From: Caldilineaceae bacterium
GTDB taxonomy: Bacteria > Chloroflexota > Anaerolineae > Caldilineales > Caldilineaceae
Assembly: GCA_026645575.1 (NCBI GenBank)
Contig: JAPKMW010000012.1
Coordinates: forward strand, 92,352-156,351
Reading direction: 5' to 3'
Length of the DNA stretch: 64,000 nt
Shown here one piece after another: positions 35,702-43,390 of the stretch; the stretch's first letter is position 1; every line of letters starts with the position of its first letter. The notes beneath the pieces are model-generated. The model saw only the letters and a program-made list of their open reading frames with translations. It was not told the DNA's origin and made no database searches. A program made the translations under genes and the position numbers.

Positions 35702-37836
35702 AGGGGCGCACGCTTGGGGTTGGGGCGGTCGCAACGCTCTTTTTGCTCGCAATTTTGCTCTTGCTGGTTGGAGTGAATATGCGGCGGGGTCTCAACCACG
35801 ATGAATATCAATTTGTCGCCAGCGGGCAATTGATCGCAACGGCGGGTTTGCTGCCCTATCGCGATTTTCCCTACTTTCATGTTCCCGGCTTAAGCTTGAT
35901 CTATGCCGTTTTGTTTCAGTTTAGTTCACAGTTACTGCTGTCGGCGCGCCTCTTTTCGGTCGGCTGTGGCTGGCTGTTGGTGGTGCTGCTCTGGGTAATG
36001 ACTTTTGTCGAGTTGCGCCAGGAACGGATCGCCCTCAGAATCAGCGCAGCGGTTGGGTTGACGCTGTTGCTCGTCGGGTCGCCATTGTTTATTTATACGA
36101 GTGGACGGGCTTGGAATCATGATTTGTCGATGTTGTTGACGGTGGCGGCCTTTTGGCTATTGACGGGGTGGCGGTGGGGTGACGGCGCCGAACCGCCTGG
36201 GGTTAGAAACCCCAGGCTAACAACTAAAACCCGCTTAAGCGGGTTGCGTGTGGTCACCATCAAGCGTGAACTGAGCGTGTTGGCGAGTGGGTTGCTGCTA
36301 GGGTTGGCGGCGGCGACAAGGTTATCGTTTGCGTTTGCTTTCGTTGCGTTCGTGGTGGCCTTGGTGATACAGCCAGCGGAAAGTTGGTCTGCACGTCGTC
36401 AATGGCTGCGTAATTTTGTGCTGGGTGGGGTGGTCGGTGGGCTGCCAGCGCTCTTTTTTCTGCTCTGGTCGCCCCAGGAATTTCTCTTTGGCAATCTGAC
36501 CTATATCGGCTTGAATACCCAATACTATCAAAGCTTGGCGACGCCGCCGGTGTCGATGACCTGGTCGGGCAAGTTGGTCTTTCTCAGCAGCTTGCTGGGA
36601 CGGGAACCGGCCAGTCTTTTGTCCATCCTCTGTTTCCTGCTGATGGGACTTGGGGTATGGTGGTCAAGACGGCGTGGGTTCATCCAAAGCGGCGAGGCTC
36701 CTGGTACAATCTTCCGGGAAGGGCCACCTTCTCGGCTAGGTGATCTGCCCCCACCTTCCCAGAAGATGGGCCTATCGCTCTCCTGGCGCTGGCAACTGTG
36801 GACGCTTTTGCTGGTGAGCATGTTCGGTAGTGCGCTGGTGGCGACGCCGTCGCAGGCACAGTATTTCTATCCACTTTGGCCGCTGCTGATTCTGGGGCTT
36901 GTCCTTTTGCTGGGTGACGTCAGTCGGCGCAGTGGGTTGAAAGGAGCGTTGCCACTGCCGATCCTGTTACTCCTGGCGGCAGGGGTTACAGCGCTCCTGT
37001 TGAGCCGTTCGCCCTATTGGGCAGGGCTGGAGATTGTCTTTTCGCCCCGTGAATGGTATCCTACTAAACTCCATGCGCGCGGACGGTGGCTGAGTACGTT
37101 GGTCAACGCCGGCGATGGTCACGCAGGGGATGTACTGACCGTGGCGCCCATTATTCCGTTGGAAGGGGGCGTTGCCATCTACCCGACACTGGCAACTGGC
37201 CCCTTTGCCTGGCGGGTGGCGCCCTTGCTGGACGCTAACGCCCGCCGCCGCTATCATCTCTTTACCCCAGACGAACTGAAGGCGCAACTGACGGTGACGC
37301 CACCGCGAGCGCTGCTGGTCGGCTTAGAGAATGATGATGCCGCGTTGGAGCAGAGCCTGATCGACTGGGCGCAGCCGCAGGGCTACATGCCCATTGCTAT
37401 GCCGGATGAGGGAACGCTCTGGGTCTCGCCGCTGGCCGAGTGGGGTAGGGCGATTCGGCTGGGGGCGCATACGTTGCCGGCGGTGCTACGACCAGGGGAA
37501 GAGACACAGGTCGTTTTTTATTTACAGAATATCCAGCCGTTACCTATGAATCTCAACATTCTGGTGCGGCTGGTCGGCGCTGATGGACAAGAGTATTGGC
37601 GCGCTGAGGGCTGGCCGTGGGGATCGGCGACATCGAACTGGCAGCCGGGCGAGGTCTGGCCCGATGGGCATCCACTGTCGGTTCCAGCAGATGCGCCGCC
37701 TGGCTGTTACCAGGTTGAAATCAGTTTCTATAACCCGGAGGGCTTCGAGCCGTTGGGGAGTACTGTTACAGTGGGTCAATTGTGGGTAGGTGACAATTCT
37801 GCCCCGGCTTGCGGTCCGTCCCATAGGGACGAATGA
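35698..37836 (+). CDS. GT39-like membrane glycosyltransferase, array gene 3
   Basis: 712 residues. After the first helix the loop NHDEYQFVASGQLI gives the Asp-Glu pair of GT-C enzymes, followed by YRDFPYFHVPGLSLIYA. About ten membrane segments reach residue 450. A single beta-sandwich tail begins near 581 (NLNILVRLVGADGQEYWRAEG, PGCYQVEISFYNPEG). Two repeat-derived stretches are translated: residues about 166-183 (EPPGVRNPRLTTKTRLSG, DNA 36195-36245) and about 337-357 (IFREGPPSRLGDLPPPSQKM, DNA 36709-36767). The last codons and the stop also lie in a dispersed repeat (37814-37842), so the natural C-terminus may have been replaced. ATGA overlap with gene 2. Confidence 0.75.
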   Translation: MKGRTLGVGAVATLFLLAILLLLVGVNMRRGLNHDEYQFVASGQLIATAGLLPYRDFPYFHVPGLSLIYAVLFQFSSQLLLSARLFSVGCGWLLVVLLWVMTFVELRQERIALRISAAVGLTLLLVGSPLFIYTSGRAWNHDLSMLLTVAAFWLLTGWRWGDGAEPPGVRNPRLTTKTRLSGLRVVTIKRELSVLASGLLLGLAAATRLSFAFAFVAFVVALVIQPAESWSARRQWLRNFVLGGVVGGLPALFFLLWSPQEFLFGNLTYIGLNTQYYQSLATPPVSMTWSGKLVFLSSLLGREPASLLSILCFLLMGLGVWWSRRRGFIQSGEAPGTIFREGPPSRLGDLPPPSQKMGLSLSWRWQLWTLLLVSMFGSALVATPSQAQYFYPLWPLLILGLVLLLGDVSRRSGLKGALPLPILLLLAAGVTALLLSRSPYWAGLEIVFSPREWYPTKLHARGRWLSTLVNAGDGHAGDVLTVAPIIPLEGGVAIYPTLATGPFAWRVAPLLDANARRRYHLFTPDELKAQLTVTPPRALLVGLENDDAALEQSLIDWAQPQGYMPIAMPDEGTLWVSPLAEWGRAIRLGAHTLPAVLRPGEETQVVFYLQNIQPLPMNLNILVRLVGADGQEYWRAEGWPWGSATSNWQPGEVWPDGHPLSVPADAPPGCYQVEISFYNPEGFEPLGSTVTVGQLWVGDNSAPACGPSHRDE
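36195..36245. repeat. Two adjacent perfect palindromes inside array gene 3
   Basis: GCCTGGGGTT-AGA-AACCCCAGGC (36195-36217) is followed after 10 bases by the perfect palindrome AACCCGCTTAAGCGGGTT (36228-36245). Both are read through in frame. Confidence 0.88.
36709..36767. repeat. Inverted repeat (ATCTTCCGGGAAGG element) inside array gene 3
   Basis: Arms 36709-36722 and 36754-36767 pair with one mismatch. The ACCTTCC...GGAAGA motif resembles the arms of the start-codon repeat at 48586-48661. Confidence 0.7.
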
Positions 37837-37842
37837 GTTTAG
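37814..37842. repeat. Copy of the 20433-20511 repeat arm spanning a stop codon
   Basis: In reverse complement this segment matches 20483-20511 at 26 of 29 positions by eye. It contains the final GPSHRDE codons and TGA of array gene 3 and ends 8 bases before the ATG of gene 4. Confidence 0.75.
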
Positions 37843-37849
37843 AGATCGA

Positions 37850-40564
37850 ATGGGGAAAAATCGTTTCCAGGTATCGAATTTGCAACGTTGGGTGTTACTG
37901 GGTTGGGGCGTGGCGCTGGTTGCGCATCTGCTGCTGTTTAGCCCAGCGCCATTGCTCTGGCGCACCGCTGCGGCGACCATCATTCTTGCCTTTACGCCGG
38001 GACTTTTTCTGGTCTTATGGTTGATTGGTCGTGATGCGCTGCTGACGACAGGTGAAATCTTACTAACTGGCTGGACAACCGGTTATGCGCTTTGGATTTG
38101 GGGCATCCTTTTTCTGAGCTACTTGCCGGGCGGGTTGACACAGTTCGCGGTTTTGGTAGCCTTCGATCTCTTGGCGCTGCTCTTTTGTGGACTGGCCCTT
38201 TACAGAGCGAATCGTGGCGGGACGCCAGAAACTAATCAACCCTCCAACCACCCAACCACCCAACCACCACTCGGTATTACCTTCTGGCTAGGCTTGGTCG
38301 TCTTGCTGGCATCGGCGATCTTTTTGCGCTTTGCCAATCTCAATTACGCCGAGTTTCAGGGGGATGAAGCCAAGGTGATGTTGCCGGCGGCGGCGTTGCT
38401 GCAAGGACAGGAAGAGGTACTCTTCACCTATCGCAAAGGGCCGACCGAGATTGTCATACCGGCGGGGCAGTTGGCGCTGTTGGGAGAAATCGATGAAGGG
38501 GCGGCGCGTGCGCCCTTTGCGTTTGGCAATATTCTCTGTTTGCTGGCAGTCTTTGGCTTGGGCTGGCGCTTGTTTGGCGGGGGAACCACTCAACTACCCC
38601 CTCCGCGCCCAAAGGGCTCCCGCCCCCAGGTTGGGGGAGGAACCATTGTGCACACAACGATTCCCTCCCTTAGCAGGGGAGGGGTAGGGAGGGGTGAAAC
38701 AGGCGCATTAGCCGGCTGGTTAGCCGCCATGCTGCTGGCGTTGGACGGCTACTTTATCGGCCTGACGCGCATTGTCCAGTACCAGAGCCTAATCTTCCTG
38801 ATGGGAGTCTTTACGCTCTACCCGTTGGTCTGCCTGCGCTTCATCAAAGTGGATCAGCAGGCGGTGCGAGTACGCTTGCCCGGCTATCTGTTAGTAACGG
38901 CGCTCTTTGCCGCCACCAGCGCCGTCACCCACTATGAGGGTTTTCTGGTCTGGTTGCCGGCGCTCTATCTTTGTTGGTTGCTCTGGCGGCAGGTAGAGGT
39001 GCAGCGAGATTTATGGATGGCATTGCTCCCGGCGCTGTTGATTGGCGGCGTCTTACTGGTGGCGTTTTACCTGCCCTTTCTCCGCCATCCGGCCTTTGCC
39101 GACACGGTAGAGCGCTATTCTTCCGACGTTGTCGGCCAAGGGGTCCTGCTGTACAATCGGTTGGGCGCCTTTGCGGCAAAGGGCGTGCTTTACAACACGC
39201 CTGTTGCCTTCGGTTTGACAGTGGCCGGCCTTCTCGGTGGCATCCTCTGGCTGTGGCAACGGGGAGGTGGACGGCTTTACCGGACAGGTCTGGTCGTGAG
39301 CAGCCTCAGTATGGTAGCGGCAATCTTCGGCGCCGCACAGGGCGAGATGAGTGAGTGGGCAGCATTCGTATTGTTGTGTATAGTCGGGTTGATCGTCTTG
39401 CCACCGCTTGTTCTGCCGACGGTGACAGCCGCAGAACGACTGCTCTGGTGGTGGTTGAGTCTGCCGTTTTTGATTGCCGCCTTTTTGCTGGAAGATCCCA
39501 ATACGCACTTTTATATTTTTTATGCGCCCTGGCTGTTGCTCTGTGGCTGGGTCTTTGCCAACCTGTGGCAACGCTGGCGGGAACGGTGGAGTGCAGTGCC
39601 GGCTCAGTTCGTTGGGGTGGGGCTTTGTCTGCTCGGTACGATGCTCTTTGGCGGTTATGCCTACGCCTTTTTTGTCTATGCCCCGGCGGAAGTGGTGCGC
39701 CACTGGCAGGAGCAGACCGTTTTGCCCAAGTGGCTCACATGGCAGACGCCACAGGATCATTCACTCTTTGGGATGCCCCACTATAGCGGCTGGGAGGTGG
39801 TCAACCAACTGTATGCCAACGGCACGCTACAGGGCAGTTACCTGACCAATGTGCGCCACTGGATTCCAGAGTGGTATATTCGCAATGCCATTTATTGTGA
39901 GAACGACCCAGATGTGGTGCTGATCGAACGGCTAGAACGGCTAGAAGAACAGGCGGAGTTGCACGCGTTGATGGGGGATGCCTACCGCCTATGGGGTATC
40001 ATTCAGGCTTATGGTGAACCCCGTCTGGAGATTTATCGTCGCCAGGATACAGCCCCAGCGGAGGTGCTGCAACTAACGGCGCCCTTGTCGGTCACGGCGC
40101 CCTATACCATTCCTTTTGAGATTGCCTCCGTCGAGTTGCTGCCGCCCACGACGCCGACCAACTACCGCTTTGGCGATCAACTGTCGTTGGTCGGCTACCG
40201 GTTGCCAACGACGACAGTACGTGTTGGTCAACAGTTGCCACTGGTGTTGGTCTGGCAGGGGTTGCCGGCGTTGAGTCGAGACTATACCGTCTTTGCCCAA
40301 CTACTGGATGCGAATCAGCGGAAGATCGGGCAACTGGACACGGCGCTCAGTTGCAATGCCGGGCCGACGAGCGAATGGCAGGTCGGTGAAACCATGCCCG
40401 GTTATTATCAGATTCCGATTTTTCCAGAGGAAAGTCCCGGCGTCTACCAATTGGTGATCGGGTTGTATGACAGTCAGTCGATCGGACGTTTGCCGCTTTA
40501 TGCGGCTAGTGGTGAAGCGCTGGGTGATGCGCTCCCGCTGGCACAGATTACGGTAGAACCATAA
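37850..40564 (+). CDS. GT39-like membrane glycosyltransferase, array gene 4
   Basis: 904 residues. Four helices form an N-terminal module, then NLNYAEFQGDEAKVMLPAAA near residue 165 supplies the GDE catalytic loop, followed by RKGPTEIVIPAGQL. Gene 5 has the same order (GYAEFQGDEARAAL, KKGPTEILLP), so the two are a recent tandem pair. The single beta-sandwich tail starts near 774 with LSLVGYRLP and YTVFAQLLDANQ. Repeat-derived residues are about 125-141 (ETNQPSNHPTTQPP) and about 246-283 (LPPPRPKGSRPQVGGG and following), both open in frame. ATG 37850 is preferred; the longer frame from a GTG at 37790 would overlap gene 3 by 47 bases. Confidence 0.75.
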   Translation: MGKNRFQVSNLQRWVLLGWGVALVAHLLLFSPAPLLWRTAAATIILAFTPGLFLVLWLIGRDALLTTGEILLTGWTTGYALWIWGILFLSYLPGGLTQFAVLVAFDLLALLFCGLALYRANRGGTPETNQPSNHPTTQPPLGITFWLGLVVLLASAIFLRFANLNYAEFQGDEAKVMLPAAALLQGQEEVLFTYRKGPTEIVIPAGQLALLGEIDEGAARAPFAFGNILCLLAVFGLGWRLFGGGTTQLPPPRPKGSRPQVGGGTIVHTTIPSLSRGGVGRGETGALAGWLAAMLLALDGYFIGLTRIVQYQSLIFLMGVFTLYPLVCLRFIKVDQQAVRVRLPGYLLVTALFAATSAVTHYEGFLVWLPALYLCWLLWRQVEVQRDLWMALLPALLIGGVLLVAFYLPFLRHPAFADTVERYSSDVVGQGVLLYNRLGAFAAKGVLYNTPVAFGLTVAGLLGGILWLWQRGGGRLYRTGLVVSSLSMVAAIFGAAQGEMSEWAAFVLLCIVGLIVLPPLVLPTVTAAERLLWWWLSLPFLIAAFLLEDPNTHFYIFYAPWLLLCGWVFANLWQRWRERWSAVPAQFVGVGLCLLGTMLFGGYAYAFFVYAPAEVVRHWQEQTVLPKWLTWQTPQDHSLFGMPHYSGWEVVNQLYANGTLQGSYLTNVRHWIPEWYIRNAIYCENDPDVVLIERLERLEEQAELHALMGDAYRLWGIIQAYGEPRLEIYRRQDTAPAEVLQLTAPLSVTAPYTIPFEIASVELLPPTTPTNYRFGDQLSLVGYRLPTTTVRVGQQLPLVLVWQGLPALSRDYTVFAQLLDANQRKIGQLDTALSCNAGPTSEWQVGETMPGYYQIPIFPEESPGVYQLVIGLYDSQSIGRLPLYAASGEALGDALPLAQITVEP
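38226..38270. repeat. AACCACCC-word repeat arm inside array gene 4
   Basis: A run of CAACCACCCAACCACC words encodes NQPSNHPTTQPP. It looks like one arm of the GTTGGTTA word dyads (compare 6307-6353) without its partner. Confidence 0.6.
38585..38697. repeat. GC-rich palindromic repeat inside array gene 4
   Basis: It contains CCCCCAGGTTGGGGG (38623-38637), identical to the core in array gene 2 but read in another frame (QVGGG here, PPGWG there), and a right part TTCCCTCCCTTAGCAGGGGAGGGG. The ORF stays open over about 38 codons. Confidence 0.8.
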
Positions 40565-40566
40565 CT

Positions 40567-43188
40567 ATGCTTCAACGAATGTCGCTTTTTGCCCTGCTGG
40601 CGCTGCTGGCCGTGGCCCATCTTCTCCTATGGCTTCCCTTGCCCCTCTTTCTGTCGGCGATAGGGGCGTTGCTCCTGACGGCCTTTGTCCCTGGCCTGCT
40701 ATGGGCCGACTTCCTGGTGGGGCGCAGCAACCGTCCGCCGACCGGCTTTGAGTATCTGCTCTATGGCATTGGCCTGGGCTATAGCAACATGGTCATTCTC
40801 ATGTTGCTCGTCCAGGCGCTACCGGGGCCGGTTGCCTGGTGGCATACCTTGCTGGCGTTTGATGGGGTGACGGCGGTGCTCTGGCTCTGGCTTTTCTGGC
40901 AGAGTGGTGCAACTCAAGCTGCAACAGCGCCAGGGATAGATGAATTATTGTTATCCCCGAAAGCCAACTTGACCGGCAAAACAGAAAATGTGCGCGGCTG
41001 GTTGATCGCCGGGGGTGTGGCGCTGCTGTTGATTGGCGGCTTTTTCCGCGTTGGTAATCTGGGCTATGCCGAATTTCAGGGGGATGAAGCGCGCGCCGCC
41101 TTGCGCGCCGCTGCCATCATTCAGGGCTATGATGATGTTTTGTTGATTCACAAAAAAGGCCCGACCGAAATTTTACTGCCGACGGTGATCTACTCCTTAA
41201 CCGGCCATTTGAACGAAACGACGGCCCGCTTACCCTTTGCGCTGGCGAATCTGGCGGCGTTGTTTGCGATTTGGCTCTTGGGCTGGCGGCTCTTTGGTCC
41301 GGTGGCGGGCTGGGCGGCGGCCTTTCTGCTGGCCTTTGATGGCTACTTTATCGGCTTCTCGCATATTGTCCAATACCAGAGTATTGTCATTCTCGTCTCA
41401 GCGCTGGCGGTGTTGATTGCCTATCGGCTCTTACGACAACCAGAGGCGTTGGCGCGCTATCTGTTACTGGCAGCCATTTTGGTAGCAACAGGGTTGCTTT
41501 CCCACTATGAAGCCGCGCAGGCAGCGGTGCCGGTCGGCTTTCTGTTGTTGGCGCTGCTCTGGCAACAACCGCGCCAATGGCTGCGCTTGGTCATAGCGAC
41601 GCTACCGGCGGTGATCGTGGGCGGGATCTTGTTGGCGATTTTCTATGTGCCGTTTGTGTTGCATCCCAACTTTCAGGCGACCTACACCTATCTGGTTGAC
41701 CGGCGGGTTGGCGGCGCCTTCCCCTATAACAATCTGGCCGATTTTTTCTTGCGCAGTGCGGTCTATAACAGCACCTATTATGTGCTGCTCATGATTGGGC
41801 TGGCAGTCGTTGCCTTGTTATGGGCCTATCAACGCTATTTGCCACGGGTCTGGTATGCCATCGCCGGTGTTCTGGTGCTGGCGATCATTGCAGTAACCTT
41901 CTGGCGTGCTGATGGATTGACCATTGGCGCGACCGATCTCATGGTTGTGCCATTTGTGTTGGCGTTGCTGCTGGTCTGGTTGCTGCCCCGTTTGCCGGTG
42001 GAGGAGCGGCTTTTATGGCTTTGGTTTGGTGCGCCGTTGCTGGTGGCTTTCTTTTTCACCGAAAAGCCGCGCACCCATATTTACATCTTCTTCACCGCCT
42101 GGGCGTTACTGGTCGGCATGGTGATTGCGTATGGCTGGCAGATGCTCCGTCAGCGCGCCGGCGCTACCGTTGCCATTGGCGCTGGCTTTGCAACAACCCT
42201 AATCGCCACGGTGGTCTTTGGCACCTACGCTTATTGGTACTTTGTCCATTCCGGGGTCGAGGTGTTGCAGAACTGGCAGACCCAACGCCCCGCCGGTTAC
42301 TGGGTGCCGTACAGCGAACCGGACAACAAAGCGATCTTTGGTTTTCCATTGTCGAATGGCTGGAAGGTAGTGGGGACGCTCTATGCCACCGGGCAGATCA
42401 CGGGCGATTATGAAACCAACGAGAAGGAAGCCTGGGTACCGGCCTGGTATACACGGGGCCAGCGCCGTTGTCAGCGCACCGCCGACTGGTTTTTTCAGAT
42501 TGACAACTTAGAACCCTTTGACGAGGGCGACCGTCTCTACATGGAGCATATCCTGCGCCAGGGCTTTGAGAAGTGGGGCAAGGTGACGATTAACGGCGCC
42601 GACCGGATGATCATCTACCAGCGCACGGGGGTACACCATGATTTTCCCACGCAGTTGCCGACGGAAAACTTGCCGGTTTATCCGCTGGCCGACTATGGGG
42701 TGCACTTTGATCAACTGGCGCAGGCCGCTTTTCCCTTAACCTATCCAGAAGTGAATCAGCCCATCGGCGACCCACTGCACATCAACCTGGGCAATCAAAT
42801 TTGGTTGGAAGGCTATGATATTGACTATCCGAAGCCGTTGCGGCCCAGTGATACTATCGAGTTGACCCTCTACTGGCGGGCGCAACAGGTAATCACCCAG
42901 TCGTATAAGGTCTTCAACCAATCCTTTTACGGCGATGGCACCATGATCGCCCAGCAGGATGGCTATCCGGTTTGTGAGACGCGCGAGACCTGGCGCTGGG
43001 ACCCCGGCGAGTTGATCACCGACAAATATGAGATTCCCGTCAAAGACGATGCGCCGGATGGGTTGTATCCCTTCTACACGGGCATGTATTTAGAAGAAAC
43101 GTTGGAACGGTTGCCGGTGCTGGATGAGGCAGGAAACGTGATCGGCAACCAGATTCACTTGACCGATATTCGTGTCGGTGAGGAATAA
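40567..43188 (+). CDS. GT39-like membrane glycosyltransferase, array gene 5
   Basis: 873 residues, paralogue of gene 4 and free of visible repeat insertions, so it shows the undisturbed protein. Helices up to about residue 130 precede GNLGYAEFQGDEARAALRAA near 160 (catalytic loop), KKGPTEILLPTVIYSLTG and about eight further membrane segments to residue 560. The beta-sandwich tail starts near 740 (LGNQIWLEGYDI, ELTLYWRAQQ, DGLYPFYTGMYLEETLERLPV). It begins 3 bases after gene 4. Likely a polyprenyl-phosphate-sugar-dependent transferase acting on the outer side; donor and acceptor unknown. Confidence 0.78.
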   Translation: MLQRMSLFALLALLAVAHLLLWLPLPLFLSAIGALLLTAFVPGLLWADFLVGRSNRPPTGFEYLLYGIGLGYSNMVILMLLVQALPGPVAWWHTLLAFDGVTAVLWLWLFWQSGATQAATAPGIDELLLSPKANLTGKTENVRGWLIAGGVALLLIGGFFRVGNLGYAEFQGDEARAALRAAAIIQGYDDVLLIHKKGPTEILLPTVIYSLTGHLNETTARLPFALANLAALFAIWLLGWRLFGPVAGWAAAFLLAFDGYFIGFSHIVQYQSIVILVSALAVLIAYRLLRQPEALARYLLLAAILVATGLLSHYEAAQAAVPVGFLLLALLWQQPRQWLRLVIATLPAVIVGGILLAIFYVPFVLHPNFQATYTYLVDRRVGGAFPYNNLADFFLRSAVYNSTYYVLLMIGLAVVALLWAYQRYLPRVWYAIAGVLVLAIIAVTFWRADGLTIGATDLMVVPFVLALLLVWLLPRLPVEERLLWLWFGAPLLVAFFFTEKPRTHIYIFFTAWALLVGMVIAYGWQMLRQRAGATVAIGAGFATTLIATVVFGTYAYWYFVHSGVEVLQNWQTQRPAGYWVPYSEPDNKAIFGFPLSNGWKVVGTLYATGQITGDYETNEKEAWVPAWYTRGQRRCQRTADWFFQIDNLEPFDEGDRLYMEHILRQGFEKWGKVTINGADRMIIYQRTGVHHDFPTQLPTENLPVYPLADYGVHFDQLAQAAFPLTYPEVNQPIGDPLHINLGNQIWLEGYDIDYPKPLRPSDTIELTLYWRAQQVITQSYKVFNQSFYGDGTMIAQQDGYPVCETRETWRWDPGELITDKYEIPVKDDAPDGLYPFYTGMYLEETLERLPVLDEAGNVIGNQIHLTDIRVGEE

Positions 43189-43201
43189 TTTGAATTTTCG
43201 A

Positions 43202-43346
43202 AAGCCGCGTAGCGGCGGCTGACGGTAGCCCAGCCTTTCAAGGCTGGATCATACGCCGCCCCACCATGATTTGTTGCGGCGTCAATCGTGCGGCGTCAAT
43301 CGTGGGTTAAAACCCACGGCTACCATCAGCCGTCGCTACGCGACTG
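43202..43346. repeat. Composite repeat with nested hairpins between array genes 5 and 6
   Basis: Outer arms 43202-43230 and 43318-43346 (29 bases, about four mismatches) enclose CAGCCTT-TC-AAGGCTG, GTGGGTT-AA-AACCCAC and a 14-base tandem duplication GCGGCGTCAATCGT (43276-43303). It fills most of the 202-base gap and ends 45 bases before the TTG start of gene 6. Confidence 0.85.
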
Positions 43347-43390
43347 ATGGACAACGTCGCCGCTATCATCGTAAGTGGTAGGAGTGTTGA

